The translations under genes and the position numbers were made by a program. A stretch of 60,000 nt of DNA, from NCBI GenBank assembly GCA_903813345.2, contig CAIIXF020000001.1, positions 59,260,270 to 59,320,269 on the forward strand, written 5' to 3'. The first letter of the stretch is position 1. Each line of letters starts with the position of its first letter. The notes beneath the pieces were generated by a model. The model searched no databases and had not been told where the DNA came from. It worked only from the letters and a program-made list of their open reading frames with translations. This DNA is from Owenia fusiformis. Lineage: Eukaryota; Annelida; Polychaeta; Sabellida; Oweniidae. Shown in pieces: positions 40,406-52,900 of the stretch.

Positions 40406-41974
40406 GATGATACTTTAGGAGAAATTCACCAACTTTTTCTTTTACCTTCCCAGTGTGTGTGTATTTGATTTTCAGTAGGACCTTTTCAGTGCTTGGTCGT
40501 CTCTATAGTGACGACCTCTGGTCTACAGTCGCTTTGTTAAGACTAATCTTACTATCAATAGACTTGGTATTTATGCACTATGTGCCATATCAATATATAT
40601 TGACTGTAGTTACCGATTACATGTTAAAGTGTTGGCTTTCCGCAATCTGTTCGATAAATCTCAATTAATTATCTAATGAATTTTTAATATAATCAGTCAT
40701 GTTAGTGATCAAAGGGCAACTTTAAAAAAATGAACATTAACTTCAATAAATATGAATAAAACAAGTCATCATAAACCATATCTAGCCAGGATATTCAATC
40801 CACAGTGCGAGGCAATGAAAATTTAAGTTTATCAAACCCTAAAAAATTTCAAAGGACTGCAATCAATATGGGCATATACACTAATACATTCAGATCACAG
40901 TAAACTTAAGCACCCTCGCCCTTATGTTATTTCCTGTATCTGTTATGAAGAACTTACCATATTACCAGGGCAGGATTGTCTTTGATTTGGAATATAAAAT
41001 GTGTGGTCTATTGCATTTTGATGCTTCTCTTATGTTATTTTCATTGTAGAAAAAATATCATGACTGAAACTCTACAAATTTTATAAATCCACACCGGAAT
41101 ACCACGACAACGGCGACGTCAAATTCCGTTGTCCAAAATGGCGGACATAACATGCATAACCGCCGCATCAGCTCATTAATCATGTGGTCTTCATTTCATG
41201 CGACCCTATTGGCGTTTATTCTACGCAGGTATATTAAAGCTCTCGTGATGATTTATTGTATAAAATGCTAATTATTTAGATCAAATGTGGTCACACTAGA
41301 GCATTAAGTTCTTACAATTTATCGCTTATATTAAAAATGATTACAAACAGGAAAGGTTTGGTTTCACTTCAATGGGGATTTAACATGTGTCTCCCTATCC
41401 TGCTGAAAATTGTAGTTCAATTTTTCAAACAAATATTTATGTGCCATTGTTTACATTGTTGGTAAGTGTAATTATTGGACTTACATATAAAACAATTTAC
41501 ACCTGTATTCATGTACTTATGTACATGTCAGAGGTCATATAAAGCATGGACCCTCCATTACTATTTGTGATTTGAAAATTTGACTCTACTAAATCCATAA
41601 CCATCCAAAAGGTGAGCATATTTTCATAATTATAAATGTAACTAACTTCAATACTAATGTAATATTGATACTGTGACACCACTGTTATCAAGTGGCAGTG
41701 TTACATAGAGCAGAATATCTGGATTAAAATGACTACTGTAAGCACACTAAAAGGGGGGTATTTGTATAGGTTTTTTTGAAATTTCTATATGAGAACAGCC
41801 TATTATCCCTTAGTTTTTTAAACAGCTGCTAAAGAATATGGATATACACCAGTACTTGAAATATCTAAGGGATAATCGAGTGATCTCATGTAGAAATCAG
41901 GGAAAACATGTATAAAAATACACCATTTTTAGCCTGAGTATGTCGGTAAATCTAAAAGGCCATTATATTTCCAG
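40406..41974. other. Divergent promoter region and 5' UTR/intron of the SWIM transposase gene
   Basis: The minus-strand gene starts at 40405. A diverged copy of repeat B lies at about 40975-41090. Next to it is a CpG-rich block (about 41090-41235) with AAAATGGCGGAC (YY1-like) and a donor ACGCAG|GTATAT at about 41228-41230. The acceptor ATATTTCCAG at 41974 joins just before the start codon at 41999. A 187-bp inverted repeat lies in this putative 5' UTR intron. Confidence 0.5.
41746..41932. mobile_element. 187-bp imperfect hairpin element
   Basis: Arms of about 65 bases: 41746-41813 and the complement of 41865-41932, sharing TATTATCCCTTAG at the inner edge and GGTATTT/GTATTTTTATA outward. The core 33 bases differ at five sites. 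Lies in the putative 5' UTR intron of the transposase-like gene. Confidence 0.7.
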
Positions 41975-41998
41975 GACTACATCAGGAGATATTCCACC

Positions 41999-43996
41999 AT
42001 GACTTTCATTAACTGTGCTTGTTGTGAGTCGCGTATCAAACTAATTAGAAAGAGCCGACCCCTCTCAGACAGACTCAGAAGCAAATATAAGGTGTTGAAA
42101 GATATTGTAGGTGGCAGAGTTTGCAATCTCTGCATTGTCCAATTGTCTAATGGCACACATGAGTTACAATGTTCAAGTTCACCAACAATTGACTTACCAA
42201 TGCCTTCCATTGGATTCTCTAAAGCAAAATGCTTTATATGTTCATTGAAAGTAACATCTAAGTGCATTGTAGTACCAGAAGAAGCAAGAGTAAATATTCT
42301 GTCCAAGCACTCTATTTTTGTCCCAAGGAACAACTACATATGTAGAGAACATTTAAACCAAGAAACCAACTTATTGAAAGATGATGTTGTGATTGACAAG
42401 GACAAGTGTACAAAGAAGATGACAACTGTTACTTCAGATGACATTATCAACATCTTTCAGAATATTAACACTTCCTCATTTCCTTCAAACCCTGCTGAAG
42501 TCCAGCAAATTATTGATTTCGATGATGGATCACTCTCTGATGAAGATTGTAAGGTCTTTACAGGACTTGTGAGAAACGATTTCAATGACCTTTTGAATAC
42601 TCTTACATCTTTGCCACAGTCATCAGTTATCAGCAATGCAAACTCATTGGGGTTGTTCCTCATGAAACTTCGTATGTCATTATCCCACAATCAACTCAGG
42701 GCCCTGTTCAAGTTAAGAAGAAAATGTCAAGTGTCAAGAATCATCAAACGTGTTAGAACTTCTCTTATGAACGATTTTGTTCCTTTCAATCTTGGATTCA
42801 ATGCTACAAATAGAGGTACACTCATAAATGATCTCACTACTGATATGGCTAAAGAAATCTTCACTTCTCAAGATGGTGATGTTGCCATTCTGGTCCTTGA
42901 TGGAACCTATGTGTACATAGAAAAGAGTTCTAACTACAGTTTTCAAAGGAGATCCTACTCAATCTACAAGGGGAGACACCTGACCAAACCAATGATGATT
43001 GTGTCCACTACTGGTTATGTTGTTGATGTAGTTGGTCCATACCTAGCTGATCAAAAGAATAACGATGCTGCGATTCTTGAAGATATTCTCAATCAGAATA
43101 TATCAGGGATGTCTGAATGGGTCGAACCAGGTGACTTCCTCATAATTGATAGAGGCTTCAGGGATTGTCTACAGACAATCACAGAAAATAGTTTGGAACC
43201 GAGAATGCCAGCATTTCTACAAAAAGGTTCAAAACAGCATTCAACTAATGAAGCGAATGAGTCACGGTTGGTGACCAAAGTGAGATGGGTGGTGGAAAGT
43301 GTTAATGGTAGAATGAAACGATTCCAATTTCTCGCAAATGTAGTTAGTAACTCTCAAATTCCATTTATTGGTGATTATGTGCGAATCGTTTGTTCCATCA
43401 TGAACAAATTCTATGTACCTTTGAAACGTTCTCATCCAGATGACATTAAGATTGCCAAGAGAATGAAAGTCTTGGCAGCTAAACCAAATCATCTTCAAAG
43501 TTTTGTTCTTCAGAACAATTTGGCCAGTAGAAGTGGTGCTTGGGTTAAGCTTGATGCTGAAAATGCTGCCCCTAATTTCCCTAAGTTATCTGATGAAGAT
43601 CTGCGTTTCATTACACTGGGGGTTTACCAGCTCAAGCAAGCCCCTTATTATGCCAGTCAGCACCTACAGGAAAATGGAGACTATGAAATCCAAATAAATG
43701 AACAATTTAGTAATATTATTCGTGTCAAACTGCAGAGTAGACATGTAAGTTCAAAGGTGTACACTTTGTGGGTTAGGTACTCTAGATCTCAAAAGGTGAT
43801 TGACTGGTATTGCACCTGTAAAACTGGTGCACGCACAGTTGGTTGCTGCGCACACATTGCCAGTGTGGTCTGGTACCTTGGGAAGATGCGCCACAAGGAA
43901 ACCTTTGAGCCTCAAGAGGACCCATCCATTCATTTAATGGATGCAAAAGTTACATCAGACACTGAATCTGATGATTCAGATACAGATTCCAACTAA
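41999..43996 (+). CDS. DDE_Tnp_4-type transposase-like protein with SWIM zinc finger
   Basis: Intact 665-aa frame; start in the good context TTCCACCATGA. The N-terminus has Cys/His pairs fit for zinc binding (C6/C9, C42/C45, C78/C81, C115/H118). Residues about 180-270 are helical (DNA-binding-like, KLRRKCQVSRIIKRVR). The catalytic core has VLDGTYVYIEKS (D301), DFLIIDRGFRD (D384) and RWVVESVNGRMKRF (E433); all three acidic residues are present with the spacing of the IS5/Harbinger-related DDE_Tnp_4 family. A SWIM finger, C605-x-C607...C617-x-H619, sits near the C-terminus, followed by an acidic tail (SDTESDDSDTD). Proteins of this build are common in aquatic animals. No clear terminal inverted repeats bracket the gene, and a host-like promoter plus 5' UTR intron precede it, so it may be domesticated. 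AATAAA lies near 44322. Confidence 0.88.
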   Translation: MTFINCACCESRIKLIRKSRPLSDRLRSKYKVLKDIVGGRVCNLCIVQLSNGTHELQCSSSPTIDLPMPSIGFSKAKCFICSLKVTSKCIVVPEEARVNILSKHSIFVPRNNYICREHLNQETNLLKDDVVIDKDKCTKKMTTVTSDDIINIFQNINTSSFPSNPAEVQQIIDFDDGSLSDEDCKVFTGLVRNDFNDLLNTLTSLPQSSVISNANSLGLFLMKLRMSLSHNQLRALFKLRRKCQVSRIIKRVRTSLMNDFVPFNLGFNATNRGTLINDLTTDMAKEIFTSQDGDVAILVLDGTYVYIEKSSNYSFQRRSYSIYKGRHLTKPMMIVSTTGYVVDVVGPYLADQKNNDAAILEDILNQNISGMSEWVEPGDFLIIDRGFRDCLQTITENSLEPRMPAFLQKGSKQHSTNEANESRLVTKVRWVVESVNGRMKRFQFLANVVSNSQIPFIGDYVRIVCSIMNKFYVPLKRSHPDDIKIAKRMKVLAAKPNHLQSFVLQNNLASRSGAWVKLDAENAAPNFPKLSDEDLRFITLGVYQLKQAPYYASQHLQENGDYEIQINEQFSNIIRVKLQSRHVSSKVYTLWVRYSRSQKVIDWYCTCKTGARTVGCCAHIASVVWYLGKMRHKETFEPQEDPSIHLMDAKVTSDTESDDSDTDSN

Positions 43997-45330
43997 GTTT
44001 CTGGAATTAAACACTACTATATACATGGTGACTTAACTTAATATTGATAAAATGTTCAATATTAAAACATTTGTACCAATGCAGAAAATTCAGCATAGTA
44101 CAATTTGCAGTGGATCTGAAATCAATGAACAATATTTTACAAGTTAGACACAATGAAACATTTTTATAGTGCACATGAATTGTGTTTTTACAATTGTTTA
44201 TTTCATTTTATTGAGATTATCAGTGTTGTACAATTGGCATCGTTGCAGATTTCTACTTTTTACTTTTACATTTGTTACAACAAATATTTATTTCTTTTTT
44301 GTTGATATTTACTAATGTTTCAATAAAGTACAATAGCAGTAGTACAGAAAATGGTTTGTCTGTCTCATTGGATGGATTATATAAACCTAAACATTATTGA
44401 TCACTATATATTAAAGTTACTTCATTAATTATCAAGTTAATTCTAATTATTACAAAAACTCATAATTTGATTTGATTTGATAATTATAATTATATACTAC
44501 AAGAGAAAGTAAGAAATAACTCTGTTTGCTTAAAGGTACCATACAGTGTCAATACACTTTGTACTTACATTTTTGGCAATTTTCCAATTATCGGTCCAAG
44601 ACTCAAATAACCCTTTTCGAAGCATATCTAGCAATGCAATGTGATCAACTTATATAGCAGTCTTGGGGAAGGTATAAAAATGAGTTCTGTTGGAATAGAA
44701 TTTGTTCCAGACTTAGACTTGAAATAGTGACCTACTTCAATGACCTATTTGACCTTAAAGTTGAGGTCAAAATGACTGCAAAATAGTTTTCTCATAAAAA
44801 GCACATATTGAGGTATTAATACTAGTAAAATGGTCAAAATTGATTGATGGGGAAAAAACAGCACATTTGCAACCCATCCTTTAATTTTTTCAAATTTTTA
44901 CGACTTCTGATGATTATGAAATTGAAAAAGAATTGATACGTTTTATAAATAAACTTTTTGATCAACGCCGGGAGCTATTTGAAAAAGGAAAAAATTAGAT
45001 TGTATGATAGTTATCACAGTGGTTATATTAAAATGTTTCTTAAAGGGTTACGAGTTTGGCTATTTCTAGTTCATTGAAGTCGTTTTAATGAAGATAACAT
45101 TATCCGTCGAAAAGTTTATAATCTGTAAATATTGGGAGGTTGAGAGGGTGAATTATTCCATGAACTTCTAACCAGTCATTTGAAGTCCATGATTATCAAA
45201 ACGGGATGCATGAGCCAATACAAACTCAGGTATTCGTCCTAACCGTTTTGTTTTATTTATGGGATATTTCATAAGACCATGCTTTGTAGCCAACAGCCGT
45301 TATTTACATTCGCGAATACAAATTCGCGAG

Positions 45331-45757
45331 TACAAGCTTGTATCGCGAATGTAACTTTCGGCCTTCGGCTACCGGATTAACCTACTATTTTATGACCAAC
45401 TCATTTAATGCCCCATCTTTAGTTTGAAAATATGTTTTTATCATTCATTTACTATATTTCATGACTTTAAAAGTTATTTTGGAGATTTAAAAAAATTAGG
45501 GGAAAACGCTTTCAGATTTTTAATTTTAAAACATTCAAATTTCCCGCCATTTTTCAAATAAAAGTTGATTTTTTATCCACTATACAGTAGGCTCGGGCAA
45601 AACATATTAACTTTTTAACACCACTGCGAAGATTAAACAAAGGACATACTATTTGAATAATAAAAGATAAGGCACTATTCATATTTAAATGAATTGGTCA
45701 TAAAATAGTAGGTTGATCCTTTAGCTGACAGTTGCATTTTCGAATACAAGCTTAGCT
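45331..45757. mobile_element. Inverted-repeat element, about 427 bp
   Basis: Left arm runs from AAGCTTGTATCGCGAATG through AACCTACTATTTTATGACCA to about 45411; the right arm (45683-45757) is its complement with small indels. The palindromic TACAAGCTTGTA at the left edge makes the exact end unsure. Looks like a non-autonomous DNA element. Confidence 0.65.
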
Positions 45758-46279
45758 ACATTTCAGCATGTACATGGTGAGCCAACTGATGAAGTCTAAT
45801 AACTCATTTAGTAAATTGCTTGACATGCACATTGAAGTTATCAATAACTCGATCGCATGTCCAGTCGTATTTGGTTTATTATATGTGGTGTACGCCTAAA
45901 GTTCATTGGTTTTGTTAAACCGTATACTTTAGGCCGTACCCTGAAAGAAAGTAACCACGCGCCTTGAGATTATGGTTAGTCATCTCAGAAAGTTTGAGAC
46001 TAATCATGTCAAGTATTTCATTTCATTATACATTTTTTTCAATCATTATGCAGTAAAGTAGTTACATAAGTCGCTGCCTAGCGATGCCTAGCGCAATGTG
46101 CAATAATGAGTAGTAGCCTCTACACATTTTTGGCCCACCCTGTATATGATAGATCAAAGCCTTAATGCTAGACCAATCACTCGAAGACTCAAATATCAAA
46201 ATTATGTTTTGACACCCATTTACTAGAGGCTAAAGTATAAATGTGGAATGGAAGTCTCACAGTAACATTGCTAGTAATA

Positions 46280-46827
46280 CAGGGTGGTCAAAAATGGAAA
46301 CCCTTACTCCATTTTCCTCATATCTTTGTCATTTTAAGAAATAGCTCCCTGATTTTACACAGGTATACCATTCAATTTCCTACCAGCCTACTGTATTTCA
46401 TGATGACACGACATTTTAAAGAACATGCTCCAGTGGCCACTATTGGGCCACTATTGCGCTGTAGGCAAACTACCCGGCTATGGCGGGATATGGCAAAGAC
46501 GACTGTGTACGAGTATAACCTCAGAACAATTGAAGACCTCAAAAGTGAAATTATTCGTGCCATTCGGGCCATACACGCTGAGAAATGCATTCGAATCATT
46601 GACAACTGTGCAGTTTGCCTACATTACAGCTTGATGATGGCCAAGCCAAACCTCGGGGGCTAAACCTGATGCATGTTGTTCAAAGTGCTGTAAAATTGTA
46701 ACTAACAGTCTGATGGTCATGAAATATGGTAGAGTTGTAGGAAATTGAATGATGTACAAATGCATCAAATACCAGGGAATAATTCTTTTTAAATGACAAA
46801 GATATTAAATATTAGGAAACCACCCTG
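46280..46827 (+). mobile_element. 548-bp Tc1/mariner-like element with transposase remnant
   Basis: Ends CAGGGTGGT.../...ACCACCCTG with TA on both sides (46278-46279, 46828-46829). Inside, a plus frame to 46663 encodes YNLRTIEDLKSEIIRAIRAI and CIRIIDNCAVCLH, like the C-terminal end of Tc1/mariner transposases; the catalytic domain is deleted. Confidence 0.82.
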
Positions 46828-46890
46828 TACTTTTTATTTGGACTCACAAGAAATGTTCCGATGAGAAAATAAAACGCTATAGCGAAATAG

Positions 46891-46900
46891 GTCATGTGAC
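46891..46900. promoter_or_regulatory. GTCATGTGAC palindrome upstream of RIMOC1
   Basis: Ten-base M-box/CLEAR-like E-box ending 13 bases before the RIMOC1 start codon. MITF/TFE-type factors bind TCATGTGA. The same 10-mer also occurs at 26615 and near 17035, so it may be chance. Confidence 0.35.
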
Positions 46901-46913
46901 ATTTTTGGACAAA

Positions 46914-49900
46914 ATGGCAGACGAATGTAAAAATTTTGAACAAGAGTTCGACGATTTTCTTGCTCAGTGTCGGAAAAGCTCAGATCTTTTGTCAAGTAAG
47001 TATGGTATTATTTGTTAAGACATACTTGTTCATAGGATGATATCATTTTTGGTCCATTTATGATAAATACAAATGAAATATTACGATATAAAAATAAATG
47101 TATTTCAATTTCGAATCTTGCCAAAGACAAGAGACAAGAGGGGGAATATCCCAGAATTTATCTCATTCCAAGCACAGGGATTCGTCCAAGACTTACAGTC
47201 CAGAACTATGTCACAAAAGCACGCTGGACTTTTTAACTACTGTAAGATAACCGAAATCTGCTTTGAACTTCAGTCAATCTTGAAGGAAATGTAGAATAGG
47301 CCAGTACAGTGGGGCCAGTGGGGAACATAAAGAATTACTATAGCTATGAAAAATACATGCTGTCGCACATTTTATACCTCAGTGTATTAAGTGCTCTATT
47401 TTCTCCGTCCTACTAGAGTCCATTTCACTGCTTCATTTCGTCAGTAGAACGGCAAAAATAAGAAATTGGGAGATCATTGTGCAATAATATATGGAAAAGT
47501 ATATTCATAATGTACATGAATGACATTTGTATATCTTTGATTGCTTCTAGTTTGGCTTATAAAGTGTGTGGCCTCTTATATTTGGATGTTTCTCTGCCAT
47601 GTTATTTTCAATAAGATTAACATGGCTGAAATTCTTCAAATTACAAGACGGCACAGGCTAATTGCTCAAAAAACTAAAAAATCTGAAATATACAAATGTC
47701 ATTCATGTACATTATGAATATACTTTTCCATATATTATTGCACAATGATCTCCCAATTTCTTATTTTTGCCGTTGTACTGACGAAATGAAGCAGTGAAAT
47801 GGACTCTAAGTCCAGATATAGTGGAATTTATGTCCATAATGACAAATAGGAACTTAAAACTTTGAAGTGGATGCCAACTCCTCAAAATGTTGAGGTGACT
47901 TTGGAGCCCAATAACGCTGGAAGGAGGATTGGCTCCCAGAATGCAACATAACACTTTCAAAATGACGTTCCACCATTTTAAAACCTGTCACGAGTAAATA
48001 AGGTTAACTGATGTTGCATTCTGGGAGTCAATCCTCCTTGTATCACAAACATGGCGATTCATGAAAACATTTGTTCGATTTGTAGGAATTTATCCATCAT
48101 TTGCAGGTATGAAGCTTTGGATTCAATTATTGTGCTACTTAAAGTGAACAGGGATTATTTTTCTACCGCTTGGCGCTTGGGAGAGTTTGAGACACGAAAC
48201 TTAGAATTTAGCTCATTGTGACAACTTTTGATGGTTGAGGTTTATTATTGTCTCAAACTTTAGAATACTCCACTTTTTGGTGATTTTGAAGTCATGCAGA
48301 TATGACCCCTGATGAGGATTGAAATACAATAAAGCTAAGAAATTTGAATTTGTCTGCACTTACCGAGGCAAAATCAACTTCAGTAGTGATTTCACACCAC
48401 CTTCTAATTTGCCTCACTGACCTTTTATTGTTTCTCGAAACTTATTCTCTCAAAATCAAGAGATTAGGGTGATGAGCAGGGAAATTTTGCAGGGAATTTT
48501 AGTCACAAAAAATAACAAGTGACAACTTACACTTCCTCAGAGTTTAGTTCCACATATAATCTACATAACTAGGATATCACACTGGGCATGGTGAGATTGA
48601 CTTGTATACAGTATACATGTATCTGACAGACTAGGGGACATACGAATCATACTAGAGGATATACATGTACATGTAGTCTACAGAATGACCCTAAACTTGA
48701 TGAAATATCTTTTTCAGCTTTCTGAAAACATGACTGAAAAATAGTTAAAAGCCAAGTTGTACTTTCGGATAGGTGACTGAAAAAGAATATTGTGTATTTT
48801 TCAGAAAATGTGCCCAACATATTGCTAAATGAAAGGATCAAACAAAAATGGCAGTCATAAAAATGAAGATAGATTGCTTTTCAAATCTTTTGTAATTTTT
48901 TTTACTATCTCTAGGAATGGATTTGATTTTCAAAACCTCTATCACAGTGCACTTTCCAAATTGAAATTTAAAAGTGGAAGATTCCAAAAAGCGCACATAC
49001 AAAAAATTTATAAAAAAGTATAGCTCCTGTATTTCTTTCTCTGCATTAAATAATCATCAATTCAAATTGATACGTTGTGTAAATAATTGGAACTAATGCA
49101 TTAAACTTTGTGTTTTCCTGAGACCGTATTCATCACAAAAGTTGCATGTGCGCTTGTCGGGGTGTGCACTCATAAAGAGAATATGGTAATTACATTGATA
49201 GGTTCAAAATTCATTTATTAGATAAGATGTGTATCTCTAAAAGTCATACAATTCACAATTGTATGATAATAATCAAAATGAATAGATGGTATGGCTGGAA
49301 TCTATGAACAGGCTAGAATTTAATTTGGAGGCACTCTATTACATCAGATATTTTTAGTTTTTAGCCTAAAATACGATTCCCTTGTAATTTCCGCGCTTAC
49401 ACAGATCGTTATGCTCTCCTAAACTCTTGATGCTAAAAAACATTTTTTGGAGTTTGAAATATTTATGACATGTTTTTCAATGGAACAGTGATTTGCAATT
49501 ACAACATAATGTTGATAAATATGTTTGAAAAAGTAGAATTACTTTTAGCTTGTAAATTGGTAAAGTTTTGAAAAACTTAATTCATAAAGTTTGCATGAGT
49601 GAAAATTTAATGTTGCAATACCAGTCAGTTAGTTATCAGAACTATTGCTATAATTGCTAAATCAATTTTGTGCCCTTTCTATAGTTTGATTTCAGTTCAG
49701 AGTTTCATCGACACTTTGACACTTTGAGTTATAGAACTATATGACTTCATGCATAATGCACTTTTATTATTGCCAGCTGGATCAAATGCTTGCTCAACTT
49801 TCCCGGGTCAACTTTACAGAGCAATCACCTTGTAAGTGAGGGGTCATGGGTTCGATCCCCACTGGGGTGGACTGACTTTTTCACATCAGCCCTTAGCACA

Positions 49901-52900
49901 GGATTTCTTTCTGTGTTTTCATTAATAGTACTTTTCCTCTTTCAGGGAATGTTTTCTTCATTAAAAGCCAGGGAAAGTGTGATAGTCTGAAAGAGTACCT
50001 GAAGGCAAACCTGGATTGGGCAGCATCCATTGAGAAAAAACAGTATGTTATGCAAGAATATGTTCAGGTACAGTTATATTATATGACCTTTTTCTATCCC
50101 TACAATATAGAAACTTAAATTGTTAATTGCCATGATTTTCTTCTATCACTTATGTTTTGGGGCATGCTACAGTACATGTATACGTAGGAAAACTACTCAA
50201 AGAGATGTTCTCTAATAAAGATATTGCACAAATTGCTCAAACATGTACCATTTACCCAACATAATATAAAAATGTCAGGTAGTGTATGTGTATAGCAATG
50301 AATAAGTGAACATCATTCATTATTAAATTTGAAAATTGATCTTTAATATTGTTTTAATGTGTATATTTATGTGAGACTTAAATTATAATAATAAATTATT
50401 TTACTACAGCTGCAACTTTAGCCTAATTTACAAAGTATAAAGTATTTTGTTCCCCAGTTTCACTGAGTTTGTCTTGATTATTTTTTTGCTGTTTTGAATG
50501 TCACCATTGCCTTATATATTTATCCCATCGAACGAAGTTCGGAGGGATATAGGGAACGCCTCCGTCCGTCCGTCCGTCCGTACGTACGTCCGTCCGTCCG
50601 TACGTACGTCAATCCGTCCGTACGTACGTACGTCCGTCCGTCCGTACGTACGTCCGTCCGTCCGTCCGTCCGTCCGTCCGTCCGGGCAATAACTCAAATA
50701 CCGTTGGCCCGATTTTGTTCATATTTTATACACATATACCCTATGGGGGTAGAAGTTCTGCTCGAAAGCCGATTTTCAAAATGGCCGCTCATTTCAAAAT
50801 GGCATTTTAGTGCCGAATTTACAGTAATTTAGGTGCAATATGTAAAACTGTAATAGCAATATGTTTTAGATGTAAAAAAATTATATAGGACATTAATAAA
50901 GCTAGAAATGTAGATATTAAAGAAGCACATGGCAGCCATCTTGAAAAATGGCGGCCTTTACTCATTATTTTACGAATTTTGCTCTAACTCGAAAAGTAGT
51001 GAAGCGATTTTGTTCATATTTGGTATGTGAATACTATAAACATTGCACACTGTCTAAAGACACTTTTGGAAGAAGGTGGCCATTTTGAAAAATGGCCGCC
51101 ATTTTAACGTATTTTACTATAACTCGAAAAGTAGTGGAGCGATTTCAAAAGTGTCATATGACACTTTTGAAAGAAGGCGGCCATTTTGAAAAAAATTTTG
51201 AAATTTTGTTTGTAAAAATGCCATCCATAGCTGTTCGATGGGATTCGCTACGCTTTGGCGTTGCCGTTGTTCTGGTTTGAAATGATGATACTCTCTCTCT
51301 TACAAGGAGAAACTAAAGAAATATAAAGAACATATATTTTCAGGCTGTTCTTGATTACACATTTTGTTATGAAGACAGTTTAACTGACTCTGAGTTTCCT
51401 GAAAGTGAATGTAGACAAATCATGGATTCAATTATAAGTAAGTGTATCCTTTGCAAGAGTTTGCCTTTGTTTACACTCTTTAAACTCTTGAATACCAGAA
51501 CATTTTTCATTCTTTTGTTTGCTTTTGGCATTTTCTAATATATAATGTTTGATGTTCATTTTGAGATACTTTGTATAAATTGAACAAAAGACACTCCAGT
51601 TAGAGCCATTTTATTGAATAACTTTGTGACTAATAATATATCTACCACCTTGGGTATTCAATGTTATGTTATGTGAATTAATTCTATGAATAAAAAGATG
51701 AACTCAATAGAATGAAATATTTTTATAACATTTATATTTTTAGAATCCCTCTCTGATGTAGTTTTCCTTGCAGAATCAATGTCACCAGGTATAGAATCAA
51801 AGGTAGGTATTCCAACTATGGGTAAATTGCATTAGAACATAATATTCTAATCAATGTGAAATGAATTTGACGAGATATGATAAGGTTGTATTTTGTCATC
51901 ATGCCCAAATATGATCTAAGGTCTGTCCACTCTCTTCCCATATTTCCATGTACAAGTTGTAATTGCCGGCATAAAATCAATATTTTACCATTCAATTTCA
52001 GGTTGATGCCATCCTAGGTGTTGACCTTACAGAATGTATACACTGGAGAAGAGGGGCTTTACTCTACATGTATGCAGCAACTGTAGTTCATATTCCAGCT
52101 AGACTCAACAAAGAGAAGCAATATTTTGTGCAGGTCAATGGTCATTTTTTTGTCTAAACCTAAGACTGTTAACTTTGCTTCATGAATAATTGAATTGACA
52201 GTTTTGAAAAATAAGATCTTTGAGGAACGTATTAATTCCCGAGTCTAAATATGAATTGAAGTGAATCATTATTTTGTTAAACTCAAACTGAAATTTATTT
52301 TCCATATTCAGGATTAGTTTTCTGACAAACTAGGCTGTAGGCATTTGCGACTGTTTTCAAGATTGTGTGCAGAAAATGACAAAATTATATGAAGCTAGAT
52401 ACTGATTCTGTTTTCCTTTTTTGCAGTGTTTGACTAATGGTGTAAATTTCTTAGAGTCTATGTTGTCTACCAGATCACCAGTAGTGAAGGATGACATTCT
52501 ATCGAATGATGAGGCATCCACTGACCTAGTTTCCCAAGGTACAGTATAGCCTTGTAGAAGATCATTACAAAATGTCTTTTAGACCATGAAAATTCATTTT
52601 TGAGAAATAAAAAATTACAAAAACTTTTATGAGTGGACCAACTTCTCGAAAAGAAACGTTCACTGTCCTTTAACCCATTGAATTAATATCAATAAAACTT
52701 CTTAAAGTGGAACACTTTTTAGTGGAACCAAATTAAGGGTGTTCCACTTACACAGGTTTTGCTGTAAATGCAAAGTTAAATGAACACATAATACTATGAG
52801 ATTGTAATAAGACTATACATTCTGCTGCAGGTCTCTATAGTGACACCCATGTATTAGCAATGATGTACATTGGGGAGATGTGCTACTGGTACATACACCA

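Larger units (their letters stand above)
43997..46913. other. Intergenic with several short DNA elements
   Basis: Contains the 3' UTR of the transposase-like gene (AATAAA near 44322), the inverted-repeat element at 45331-45757, a lone mariner-like end near 46132-46147 (GGCCCACCCTG then TA) and the 548-bp mariner-like element. No host gene seen. Confidence 0.6.

Noticed and set aside
49803-49873. Functional tRNA-Thr gene
   Set aside because: The acceptor stem and D arm do not fold properly; only the B box and anticodon arm are good.
50494-50832. Frames rich in Arg-Pro-Ser-Val repeats
   Set aside because: Pure translation of the CGTC/CGTA microsatellite on both strands.
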